Part shown: positions 28,841-41,300 of the stretch, in pieces
How positions within the stretch are numbered: position 1 is the first letter of the stretch
Layout of the letters: every line of letters starts with the position of its first letter
DNA from: Lithodes maja
Taxonomy: Eukaryota > Arthropoda > Malacostraca > Decapoda > Lithodidae
Length of the DNA stretch: 64,000 bases
NCBI GenBank assembly: GCA_037953745.1
Contig: JBAKBP010007982.1
Span: 1 to 64,000 of the forward strand
Direction: 5' to 3'
Translations under genes and position numbers: made by a program
The notes under the pieces: model-generated
Told to the model about the DNA's origin: nothing
Seen by the model: only the letters and a program-made list of their open reading frames with translations
Database searches by the model: none

Positions 28841-30648
28841 TGTGACGCACCCAGTGCGTGGCAACGTAACCTGATTGTACTCCTTGGTACTCCACTGTAC
28901 CACCACGGTACCACGTTGTACCATGCTGGCTGCTTATATTGAGTGTGACAACGTATAACTATGTTCTTTGTATCTCTGCAAAGGTCTCGTCATTTGCTAA
29001 CCAGTGGTGGGTTTTGTTTTAAGCCATGTCGAGACCTTCCATTTAATATGTAGTATCAATAGAGAAGTTGATAGATAAGACAGTGGGAATTCAGAGAGAG
29101 AGAGTGAGTTAGACTTCAGAGCGAGAGGGTAGCGGTGCGCCACGCTGCCGGGGGGGTGGTTGCCAGACGTATGGACCGGTTGGCAGCCCTGCGCTTATAG
29201 CTAGGTGCGACAGGGTTGGTAGTACATTGCCGCCTGCCTATGCTGTCTGGGCTGCCCATGTTGTCGTACAGCACATTGCCTGGAGGCTCGCTGTGTGCTC
29301 TATGACCAGGTTGCCTAGAACCTTTGAGACTCTAACATCCCTTGCCCTCTCTCCCAATTTCTCACGGTTGCACTCTTTCTCTCTGACGACATTACTCTCA
29401 TTTCATTCTTCTCTCTATTTAAATGCATACCCTTCCCTTGAGGTCCTAAAGGAGTTTCAGCACTCACCTCTCGTATTACTCTTAGGACAAGCATATATTT
29501 ACATGTATTAGATTTAAGGGGTTAATGTGAACAGCGATCTTCTTGATGAGGATAGTTGGTGAACGTTCTACATGTTCACGAGTTATATGCCCAGCTCATC
29601 ATCCAATTTGTGACTAGACTAGTGCCATGTGTAAGAGCCCGACCATGCCCAGGAGTTGTCTGTAGAGGGGCGAGGACTTAGCCTTGATTTGCCTACCGAG
29701 CCAGGAGCGAGTGCAGTACCAGAGACTACAGCTCGCTCGTAGTGCCGGTATAGTAGAGTAACGTAATTTATCTGTCCTTGTGTTCTCTACAGTCTTTTCC
29801 TGGGTTCTCGCTTTCGGTGCTGGGACTCGTTGTTCCTGTGACTTGGCCTGCTAGCTAGAACACATGGGGATGATGAGTGGGTTATATCTTTATTTTACTA
29901 TGCATTGCAGCTCTCTTTAAGTTTATGTATGTAACACTTTACAGTACACATTACTCACACACAAGACAACACTATTAATACTTTCATGTATCAATTAACT
30001 GCACTGTCGTTTTGCTGCTGTGTCCGGAGTTCTGTTGCGTAGGGCGCATACAGACTCAGAGGGGAGACAGAGTGAGAGAAGCGAAGTAGCCTATGCGGTA
30101 GTAGGCTACCGGCGCAGTACTGTTGCCTGCAACCTTTTAGTTATTCCAAGTATAGATTCATTATTACAATAAGTGACTACTATTTATGTTCCTTCCATGT
30201 GTATTATTAGGTATCTACTGGATCATGAACATCTTGTATGCTACATGCTAGTGCATGTTAGTAGGGGACAGTTATTCTAGTGCACGCGCTTTCAAGTAGG
30301 CGTGTACATTTGTCATTTAGCATTTCACTGTCATACCTTTAGCCTGCTTCTATTCTACATTATTAGAGGCTTAATATTAACGTAGTTTCTTGAGTATTGC
30401 ATTTCTTTAGTAATAACGTAACCTATAAATGTCTGAGGGAGTTTAGCCTCATAGCCTACCCCTGTTGTACACTTTCGCCGAGTTAAGGTACCTCGTTACC
30501 ATAGACGATAACTCTGTAGGGCGTTGGTGCTTTTGTTGTCTGGAGCATATAGTATTTGGGACTGGAATCGAGCGTGTCGTTGTCACATAAGCCATTTCTG
30601 TCCTACGATCAAGAATCCCGAATATGTATTGCCGATCCAGCCGTAACA
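28841..30648 (+). repeat. LTR 1 (5' LTR of copy A)
   Basis: About 1,808 bp, starting TGTGACGCACCCAGTGCG and ending GATCCAGCCGTAACA, so TG...CA bounded. Near-identical to LTR 2 and LTR 3. Small open frames inside it recur in all LTRs because the sequence is conserved, not because they are genes. It is preceded by LINE sequence (GGATCCTCC). Confidence 0.93.
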
Positions 30649-30651
30649 AAA

Positions 30652-30667
30652 TGGCGACCTTGCACAA
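30652..30667 (+). promoter_or_regulatory. Candidate primer-binding site, copy A
   Basis: TGGCGACCTTGCACAA lies three bases after the LTR end, the place and TGG start expected for a tRNA primer-binding site. The priming tRNA is not identified. The same sequence follows LTR 2 and, in reverse, LTR 5. Confidence 0.6.
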
Positions 30668-30889
30668 GATTCAGTAGTATCCTATCACATGTTTTTTGGA
30701 GAACTATTCTATGCTACCTAGTAGAGCTGGCTAGAATTTTCTTGCATATTGGAGGAATTTTTATTGTCATTATTGTATTGGTGGACTTGCAGATTGTTTC
30801 GTTGGGGGTGTCTAGAGTAGAGTCATTCAAGCATCTTTAACATTTTGTGAGTCGAGACTGCAATTAGTAATAAGCACTTCTTTTTTTTT

Positions 30890-33800
30890 ATGAACAGCAA
30901 TTGTATAACCAGCACTATGTCTAATGACTCATCATTTACGGGGGAGGATAACACGGTACAGCCTAGTAACCAGCAAGTACAACAGATGTTTAGGGAGGGG
31001 AGTGTTATAAGTGGAGAGAGGGATGCCCGGGCATTTTTGCAGACACCTTTGACCGAACAGCGCCTGCAGGCTATTGATTGTTACGGTCTTCGCTGTTTAG
31101 CCACGGTTTTGGGGCGGGACTGTCCTGACAGTTGGCCCAAGAAGAATTTGGTGGCATGTTTGTTGGGTGATGGCGATGGGGCGGTGGGTGGAGTGGGGTC
31201 TTGGGGGGTTCCCTCCAAGCCTCCATTCCACTCTACCCCTGAGCTGGGCCCTCAGCCAGCGAGTCTTAGCACGATGCAGCAGGAGGGTTCTCAAGGGCAA
31301 GCTGGCTTACCCGTAAACACGTCTCGGTGTGGATCCCCCATTTTGTGCTCTCCCCCCCCAGGCCTGTCTCCTGAGATGTTATTTCAGCTAGAACTAGCTA
31401 AGTTTAAGCTGCAGGAGACTCAGATACAACAGGCTAGTATAGAACGCATAGAGGTTGCTAGAATCCAAGCCAATCAGGATGCAACCAGGTACCAGGCTGA
31501 AATGGATGTCGAGAAGTCTAGAGTAGAGACCACGGGGCGTCATCTCGGTGGTGGGCACCGGGTTACAGACTCACTTTCGCATTTAATTAAGTTAGTACCC
31601 GCATTTGATGAGACAGCAGTGACTGAGTTTTTTGCTCGTTTCGAAAAGAAGTGTCGTGAGTATGACTGGCCGGAGGTTAAATGGGCAGCATTAGTTTCAT
31701 CACGTCTAGTGGGTAAGGGGTTGAAAGCCTACGATGCACTGTCACTGGACGAGAGTGTAGTGTATGGACTGGTGAAGGAGGCTGTGCTCCGGGCCTACGA
31801 ACTGCAACCCGAAACTTATAGATTGAAGTTCCGTGGCGTGAATAAGAAGAGCGACGTCAGTTTTATGGAGCACGCACGGGACTTAACAGATGCAGGTAAT
31901 AACTGGTTTCGGTCCGAGCACGCAGAGTCGGCTGAGGAAATTAAGCAACTTTTCTATCTGGAACAGTTTTACCAATGTACTGGAACCGATCTAACGCTGA
32001 ACATTAAGGAAAAATGTCCCAAGACAGTAGAGGAGGCTGCCAAGATGGCAGACTTCAGATTATCATTGATTCGTGGTTGCGGTGCCGCTCAGAGGGCTGA
32101 GTCAGGGCAGAAGGGGCGCTATACCCCACCCACCAGAGTTTTTTGATAATAACAAATCCTATGACACACATAACCACACTAAATGCATTGCACCTAATAA
32201 CACCTACAAACACAAGCCTCTCCCGTTTACTAAAGGTCAGGCCCCTTCTTCGCCCGCACAAGGGAAGAAGCCCATTGGGGATGTGAAATGTTACAAATGT
32301 CAGAAGCTAGGCCATTATTCACGTGAGTGCCCTAGTAACACTCCCGCTAAGCCGGTGTCATTGGTTCACAGTATCGGTGTGTCTCTGAAGGCTGCAGCAA
32401 CTGCCCGGGGTAGGTTGTCAGCAGCTGAGGCACACGCGGTAAAGAAGCGTACGGAAGGCTCGACACCTGTCCGGGACACTTTCTGTAGCCATCGGGGGCA
32501 CGGGTTTGTGAGCTGGGGGAGTGAACTACGGAGGGTTGACTTGCTGAGGGATACGGGGGCTTCGCAAACTTTGTTGAGGAACTTCACAGGGAAACCGATA
32601 AATGCGGCCAGAGTTGTTGTGGTGCAGGGTATAAATGCTACGAGGTCATACCCACTTGTGAGGTTGGAGTTGAGAGTGGGAGAGGTGTGCAGGGAGCTGG
32701 ATGTAGGGATCGTCGAGTGTTTGCCAGTTGAGGGCGTCGACCTTCTTCTCGGCAACGACTTTGCGGTGCCCACTTCCGGGACTCCACCCTTAGTCGTTGC
32801 CGAGAGGGCGGCCGACGTGGATGGTGAGAATCGGGAATGGGTTGGGAGGTGCCAACAGGATGAGATGGCCTGTGTGGTAACCCGATCTCGCTCTGCGGCT
32901 CCTGCACAGCCTAGCACTCAACCTCGGGGACAGTGGAGGAAGGATCAGGAGAAGGTTGCTAAGGGCAGGAAAAGGGACATTGATTCTGCTGCACTTCTCG
33001 GTGATTCGGTACTTGGACCTATAATAAACACGGGAGTTGACTCTGGCCCAGATATGGTGTGTAACAAGGCAGAGTTGGGTAAGACTTCGCGTGAGGCAAG
33101 AGCTGTAGCGAGAGCCACTAAGGCAGTAGAGCCTACTAGCCGGGGTAATGTCTTATTACAAAACCATCTTGATGCATTGACGCCCAGGGACATTAGTGAG
33201 CAGCAGCTGCAAGACGCTAGCCTAGCTCGTTATAGCAATGGTGCCATAGAGTTGGAGGAAGATGGGGATGCGAAGCCGGGAGATTTCTTTAGGCTCAACA
33301 GGATATTGTACCGCAGATTTCTAGACCCCAAATCGAAGTGGGAGGGCGGTGCGAGGGTAGTAGACCAGGTGGTTGTTCCAAATAAGTATAGAGAGTCCTT
33401 ATTGTGTCTGGCGCATGATGTGCCGGTGGCGGGTCATTTGGGGGTAACAAAAACATTGGCGGCATTGGGCAGGTTTTTCTGGTGGCCTGGGGTCAAGGCT
33501 GATGTCTGTGCATGGGTGGCTGGGTGTGCGACCTGCCAGACAACGGGGAAGCCTAACCAGACAATCCCGAAGGCACCTTTGTTTCCCATACCTGTCACCG
33601 GGCTTCCGTTCAGCAAAGTTGTAGTAGATTTGGTTGGCCCTTTCCCGCCTACTAGTAGTGGCAATAAATTCCTGTTGACAATCATGGATGTGGCTACGAG
33701 ATACCCGGACGCATACCCCATGAGAAACGGCTCGGCAAAGGCAGTTGTTAAAAACTTATTATTGTTCTGTTCCCGTTATGGATTTCCACGTGAGGTGCAG

Positions 33801-35990
33801 TCAGACCAGGGGAGCAATTTTACATCCAAATTGTTCAAGCAAACCCTTCAGTTGCACGGTATATGTTCTGTAGTGTCGTCAGCCTACCATCCCGAGAGTC
33901 AGGGAGTCTTGGAGCGGTGGCACTCGACCCTGAAGAGTATGCTACGCTGTTACTGTGCAGAACATGACACTGATTGGGATTTGGGTCTGCCGTATGTTCT
34001 GTTCGCTGCACGTGAAGTCCCAGGAGAGAGCCTGGGGTTCAGTCCAAATCAACTAGTCTTTGGCCATAATGTGAGAGGACCTTTAAGTATGGTGAAAGAG
34101 ATCTGGGAGGGCGAAGAGAAGCCGGGGTCTGTACTTAAATATATCCTTGAGAGCCGGGAGAGACTTATAGGTTGCATGGCAGCGGCAGGTAATAACTTGG
34201 TTAATGCACAGGCGGTCATGAAGCACCAGTATGACGCCAAGGTGAAGCTTCGGGAGTTTTCGGTGGGTCAGGAGGTAATGTTGCTTTTACCTTTGCCTGG
34301 ACACCCCCTTTCTGCCAAGTTTATTGGGCCGTGTGTGGTGGCTAAGAAACTGTCCGACCTTGATTATCTCGTTGCAACACCTGACCGTAGAAAAAAACAT
34401 CAGTTATGTCATGTTAACCTCATGAAAGAGTATGTGAGACGCCCCTCAGAGCCTCTCACTGTCCCTGTGCTGGCCTGCAGCGGCCAGGGTGGAGAAGGAG
34501 GTGGGGACAGTCATGCTGCTGAGGAGGATAGCTGGGACTGTGTCATTTCCGCGGAACAGTGGGCGGGGAATACTGAACAAGAGGCTAGGCAAGCTGTAAG
34601 TCACCTGCCTGAGCACCAGGGTGCTGCTGTCCTAGGCCTGTTCAGGTCATACCCCTCTGTTTTCGCCGAACACCCAGGTCTCACTACTCATGTAACGCAC
34701 GACGTGGACGTCGGTGATAATGTGCCCTTCAAGTCAGTGCCCTACCGTGTGCCCCCGGTAAAGTTGCCAGCTTTACGGGAGGAGTTAAAGTACATGGTTG
34801 AGAGAGGGATGATCACTGAAGGTTATGTGAAGTGGACATCACCCGTCACGTTGCAGCCAAAACCTGACGGCAAGGTGCGGTTCTGCATAGATTTTCGTAG
34901 GCTAAATGGCTTGACCACTACCAACCCTTACCCTTTGCCTCGAGTTGACGACAGCGTGGACAAGATAGGGAATGCAAAGTACCTTACTAAAATTGATCTT
35001 GTAAAAGGCTACTGGCAAGTACCCCTGTCGGACCGAGCTAAGCAAGTTTGTGGTTTTGTGGTAGATGGCAAGACCTACCAATGTAACGTAATGCCTTATG
35101 GGCTTAAGAACGCACCTGCCACGTTTCAGAACCTGATGAACGATATTTGTGACGAAATCCCTAACTGCACGGTCTACCTTGATGACGTGATAGTGTATGA
35201 TGACAATTTTGAAAATCACCTAAGGCACTTAGAGACCCTGTTTGGGAAGTTGCACGATGCTGGGCTGGTGGTGAACCTGAGGAAGTGCGAGTTTGTAAAG
35301 GCTACTGTGCAGTATCTTGGCTTCGTGGTCGGGTTAGGCCGGGTGTGCCCCCCCCTGAGCAAGATACAGGCTATCAATATGTTTCCCAGGCCCACCACTA
35401 AGCGCCAGGTCATGCGGTTCCTAGGTATGATAGGCTATTATAGGCGCTTCATCCGGGGATACTCTACTGTCTTAGCACCGTTAACTGATCTACTGTCGAA
35501 GTCAGTGAAGTTCTGTTGGGCTGCGGAGTGTCAGAGGGCTTTCGACCTAGTCAAGCACCTGCTGTGTACACATCCGATTTTGAGAGCCCCAGACTTTTCC
35601 AGGAGTTTTCAGCTGGCGACTGATGCCAGCGGTGTGGGTGCCGGGGCAGTGTTACTGCAGACTGATTCCGAGGGCTTGGAACACCCAGTGAGCTTCTTTT
35701 CTCGCAAGTTTAATTCGGCACAAAGGAATTACTCGACTATAGAGAAGGAGCTTCTTGCTATCGTTTTGTCGCTCAAACATTTCGAAGTTTATGTTCCAGC
35801 CTACGGCCCGGTAGTGACGATTTATACGGACCATCATCCCTTGAAATTCCTAAATCGGTTTCACAATCGGAATATGCGGTTGACCAGGTGGTCCCTAATG
35901 CTCCAAGAGTATAATCTCAACATTCAGCATATTGCCGGGAGTGAGAACGTGATAGCAGATTGTCTATCAAGGGTTGATGATCCAGGATAG
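30890..35990 (+). pseudogene. LTR retrotransposon copy A gag-pol (Gmr1-like order), frameshifted
   Basis: Same architecture as copy B: gag, CCHC knuckle (CYKCQKLGHYSREC), protease (DTGAS), integrase, reverse transcriptase (YLDDVIVYDD), RNase H (ATDASG). A T-run at 32139-32144 is one base longer than in copy B, so the frame ends shortly after gag (TPPTRVF then stop) and pol continues in another frame. The RNase H catalytic Asp is retained here, but the GPY/F motif reads GPC. gag has only one copy of a 15-residue repeat (31406-31450). A shares LTR 2 with copy B. It would make gag but not a full gag-pol. Confidence 0.9.
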
Positions 35991-36272
35991 TCGTGCACGG
36001 TGTGTGGGTTGAGCAGGAGTAAAATTAGGCTATCATAACGCCGTCCAAAAAGATTATAAAACAATAAAATAAACGAGAATTTTTTTTGTTTAGTTTTGTA
36101 AGTCTTTATTGTTGTAGCATGATGCATGCGATATTGTGTTTTATGTATAATTCACACTTCAGTTGTTGTGCACCTTTTGCAATTAGTGGCAGCTAAGGGT
36201 AGCAGGTCGGTTGGTTGCCTGTCAGATTTTGATAATGCTTCTAAGGTCGATTATCTAAAATCTTGCGGGGGC

Positions 36273-38083
36273 TGTGACGCACCCAGTGCGTAGCAACGCA
36301 ACCTGATTGTACTCCTTGGTACTCCACTGTACCGTCACGGTGCGTGTACCGTGTACCGTGCTGGCTGCTTATATTGAGTGTGACAACGTATAACTATGTT
36401 CTTTGTATCTCTGCAAAGGTCTCGTCATTTGCTAACCAGTGGTGGGTTTTGTTTTAAGCCATGTCGAGACCTTCCATTTAATATGTAGTATCAATAGAGA
36501 AGTTGATAGATGAGATGATAGGAATTCAGAGAGAGAGAGTGAGTTAGACTTCAGAGCGAGAGGGTAGCGGTGCGCCACGCTGCCGGGGGGGTGGTTGCCA
36601 GACGTATGGACCGGTTGGCAGCCCTGCGCTTATAGCTAGGTGCGACAGGGTTGGTAGTACATTGCCGCCTGCCTAGGCTGCCTGGGCTGCCCATGTTGTC
36701 GTACAGCACATTGCCTGGAGGCTCGCTGTGTGCTCTATGACCAGGTTGCCTAGAACCTTTGAGATTCTAACATCCCTTGCCCTCTCTCCCAATTTCTCAC
36801 GGTTGCACTCTTTCTCTCTGACGACATTACTCTCATTTCATTCTTCTCTCTATTTAAATGCATACCCTTCCCTTGAGGTCCTAAAGGAGTTTCAGCACTT
36901 ACCTCTCGTATTACTCTTAGGACAAGCATATATTTACATGTATTAGATTTAAGGGGTTAATGTGAACAGCGATCTTCTTGATGAGGATAGTTGGTGAACG
37001 TTCTACATGTTCACGAGTTATATGCCCAGCTCATCATCCAATTTGTGACTAGACTAGTGCCATGTGTAAGAGCCCGACCATGCCCAGGAGTTGTCTGTAG
37101 AGGGGCGAGGACATAGCCTTGATTTGCCTACCGAGCCAGGAGCGAGTGCAGTACCAGAGACTACAGCTCGCTCGTAGTGCCGGTATAGTAGAGTAACGTA
37201 ATTTATCTGTCCTTGTGTTCTCTGCAGTCTTTTCCTGGGTTCTCGCTTTCGGTGCTGGGACTCGTTGTTCCTGTGACTTGGCCTGCTAGCTAGAACACAT
37301 GGGGATGATGAGTGGGTGATATCTTTATTTTACTATGCATTGCAGCTCTCTTTAAGTTTATGTATGCAACACTTTACAATACACATTACTCACACACAAG
37401 ACAACACTATTAATACTTTCATGTATCAATTAACTGCACTGTCGTTTTGCTGCTGTGTCCGGAGTTCCGTTGCGTAGGGCGCATACGGACTCAGAGGGGA
37501 GACAGAGTGAGAGAAGCGAAGTAGCCTATGCGGTAGTAGGCTACCGGCGCAGTACTGTTGCCTGCAACCTTTTAGTTATTCCAAGTATAGATTCATTATT
37601 ATAATAAGTGACTACTATTTATGTTCCTTCCATGTGTATTATTAGGTATCTACTGGATCATGAACATCTTGTATGCTACATGCTAGTGCATGTTAGTAGG
37701 GGACAGTTATTCTAGTGCACGCGCTTTCAAGTAGGCGTGTACATTTGTCATTTAGCATTTCACTGTCATACCTTTAGCCTGCTTCTATTCTACATTATTA
37801 GAGGCTTAATATTAACGTAGTTTCTTGAGTATTGCATTTCTTTAGTAATAACGTAACCTATAAATGTCTGAGGGAGTTTAGCCTCATAGCCTACCCCTGT
37901 TGTACACTTTCGCCGAGTTAAGGTACCTCGTTACCATAGACGATAACTCTGTAGGGCGTTGGTGCTTTTGTTGTCTGGAGCATATAGTATTTGGGACTGG
38001 AATCGAGCGTGTCGTTGTCACATAAGCCATTTCTGTCCTACGATCAAGAATCCCGAATATGTATTGCCGATCCAGCCGTAACA
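36273..38083 (+). repeat. LTR 2, shared by copies A and B
   Basis: About 1,811 bp, TGTGACGCACCC to CCGTAACA. It is simultaneously the 3' LTR of A and the 5' LTR of B. It is preceded by a G-run (CGGGGGC) serving as A's polypurine tract and followed by AAATGGCGACCTT. Confidence 0.93.
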
Positions 38084-38326
38084 AAATGGCGACCTTGCAC
38101 AAGATTCAGTAGTATCCTATCACATGTTTTTTGGAGAACTATTCTATGCTACCTAGTAGAGCTGGCTAGAATTTTCTTGCATATTGGAGGAATTTTTATT
38201 GTGTCATTATTGTATTGGTGGACTTGCAGATTGTTTCGTTGGGGGTGTCTAGAGTAGAGTCATTCAAGCATCTTTAACATTTTGTGAGTCGAGACTGCAA
38301 TTAGTAATAAGCACTTCTTTTTTTTT

Positions 38327-41300
38327 ATGAACAGCAATTGTATAACCAGCACTATGTCTAATGACTCATCATTTACGGGGGAGGATAACACGGTACAGCC
38401 TAGTAACCAGCAAGTACAACAGATGTTTAGGGAGGGGAGTGTTATAAGTGGAGAGAGGGATGCCCGGGCATTTTTGCAGACACCTTTGACCGAACAGCGC
38501 CTGCAGGCTATTGATTGTTACGGTCTTCGCTGTTTAGCCACGGTTTTGGGGCGGGACTGTCCTGACAGTTGGCCCAAGAAGAATTTGGTGGCATGTTTGT
38601 TGGGTGATGGCGATGGGGCGGTGGGTGGAGTGGGGTCTTGGGGGGTTCCCTCCAAGCCTCCATTCCACTCTACCCCTGAGCTGGGCCCTCAGCCAGCGAG
38701 TCTTAGCACGATGCAGCAGGAGGGTTCTCAAGGGCAAGCTGGCTTACCCGTAAACACGTCTCGGTGTGGATCCCTCATTTTGTGCTCTCCCCCCCCAGGC
38801 CTGTCTCCTGAGATGTTATTTCAGCTAGAACTAGCTAAGTTTAAGCTGCAGGAGACTCAGATAAAACAGGCTAGTATAGAACGGATTAAGCTGCAGGAGA
38901 CTCAGATACAACAGGCTAGTATAGAACGCATAGAGGTTGCTAGAATCCAAGCCAATCAGGATGCAACCAGGTACCAGGCTGAAATGGATGTCGAGAAGTC
39001 AAGAGTAGAGACCACGGGGCGTCATCTCGGTGGTGGGCACCGGGTTACAGACTCACTTTCGCATTTAATTAAGTTAGTACCCGCATTTGATGAGACAGCA
39101 GTGACTGAGTTTTTTGCTCGTTTCGAAAAGAAGTGTCGTGAGTATGACTGGCCGGAGGTTAAATGGGCAGCATTAGTTTCATCACGTCTAGTGGGTAAGG
39201 GGTTGAAAGCCTACGATGCACTGTCACTGGACGAGAGTGTCGTGTATGGACTGGTGAAGGAGGCTGTGCTCCGGGCCTACGAACTGCAACCCGAAACTTA
39301 TAGATTGAAGTTCCGTGGCGTGAATAAGAAGAGCGACGTCAGTTTTATGGAGCACGCACGGGACTTAACAGATGCATGTAATAACTGGTTTCGGTCCGAG
39401 CACGCAGAGTCGGCTGAGGAAATTAAGCAACTTTTCTATCTGGAACAGTTTTACAAATGTACTGGAACCGATCTAACGCTGAACATTAAGGAAAAATGTC
39501 CCAAGACAGTAGAGGAGGCTGCCAAGATGGCAGACTTCAGATTATCATTGATTCGTGGTTGCGGTGCCGCTCAGAGGGCTGAGTCAGGGCAGAACGGGCG
39601 CTATACCCCACCCACCAGAGTTTTTGATAATAACAAATCCTATGACACACATAACCACACTAAATGCATTGCACCTAATAACACCTACAAACACAAGCCT
39701 CTCCCGTTTACTAAAGGTCAGGCCCCTTCTTCGCCCGCACAAGGGAAGAAGCCCATTGGGGATGTGAAATGTTACAAATGTCAGAAGCTAGGCCATTATT
39801 CACGTGAGTGCCCTAGTAACACTCCCGCTAAGCCGGTGTCATTGGTTCACAGTATCGGTGTGTCTCTGAAGGCTGCAGCAACTGCCCGGGGTAGGTTGTC
39901 AGCAGCTGAGGCACACGCGGTAAAGAAGCGTACGGAAGGCTCGACACCTGTCCGGGACACTTTCTGTAGCCATCGGGGACACGGGTTTGTGAGCTGGGGG
40001 AGTGAACTACGGAGGGTTGACTTGCTGAGGGATACGGGGGCTTCGCAAACTTTGTTGAGGAACTTCACAGGGAAACCGATAAATGCGGCCAGAGTTGTTG
40101 TGGTGCAGGGTATAAATGCTACGAGGTCATACCCACTTGTGAGGTTGGAGTTGAGAGTGGGAGAGGTGTGCAGGGAGCTGGATGTAGGGATCGTTGAGTG
40201 TTTGCCAGTTGAGGGCGTCGACCTTCTTCTCGGCAACGACTTTGCGGTGCCCACTTCCGGGACTCCACCCTTAGTCGTTGCCGAGAGGGCGGCCGACGTG
40301 GATGGTGAGAATCGGGAATGGGTTGGGAGGTGCCAACAGGATGAGATGGCCTGTGTGGTAACCCGATCTCGCTCTGCGGCTCCTGCACAGCCTAGCACTC
40401 AACCTCGGGGACAGTGGAGGAAGGATCAGGAGAAGGTTGCTAAGGGCAGGAAAAGGGACATTGATTCTGCTGCACTTCTCGGTGATTCGGTACTTGGACC
40501 TATAATAAACACGGGAGTTGACTCTGGCCCAGATATGGTGTGTAACAAGGCAGAGTTGGGTAAGACTTCGCGTGAGGCAAGAGCTGTAGCGAGAGCCACT
40601 AAGGCAGTAGAGCCTACTAGCCGGGGTAATGTCTTATTACAAAACCATCTTGATGCATTGACGCCCAGGGACATTAGTGAGCAGCAGCTGCAAGACGCTA
40701 GCCTAGCTCGTTATAGCAATGGTGCCATAGAGTTGGAGGAAGATGGGGATGCGAAGCCGGGAGATTTCTTTAGGCTCAACAGGATATTGTACCGCAGATT
40801 TCTAGACCCCAAATCGAAGTGGGAGGGCGGTGCGAGGGTAGTAGACCAGGTGGTTGTTCCAAATAAGTATAGAGAGTCCTTATTGTGTCTGGCGCATGAT
40901 GTGCCGGTGGCGGGTCATTTGGGGGTAACAAAAACATTGGCGGCATTGGGCAGGTTTTTCTGGTGGCCTGGGGTCAAGGCTGATGTCTGTGCATGGGTGG
41001 CTGGGTGTGCGACCTGCCAGACAACGGGGAAGCCTAACCAGACAATCCCGAAGGCACCTTTGTTTCCCATACCTGTCACCGGGCCTCCGTTCAGCAAAGT
41101 TGTAGTAGATTTGGTTGGCCCTTTCCCGCCTACTAGTAGTGGCAATAAATTCCTGTTGACAATCATCGATGTGGCTACGAGATACCCGGACGCATACCCC
41201 ATGAGAAACGGCTCGGCAAAGGCAGTTGTTAAAAACTTATTATTGTTCTGTTCCCGTTATGGATTTCCACGTGAGGTGCAGTCAGACCAGGGGAGCAATT

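Noticed and set aside
30449..30840. Small frames in the LTR and leader, present at every LTR
   Set aside because: Conserved by copy number; no motif, no independent start, and broken in some LTRs.
32366..33193. Antisense frames of up to 183 codons within pol, repeated in every LTR copy
   Set aside because: They mirror the conserved sense frame and appear only because the copies are near-identical.
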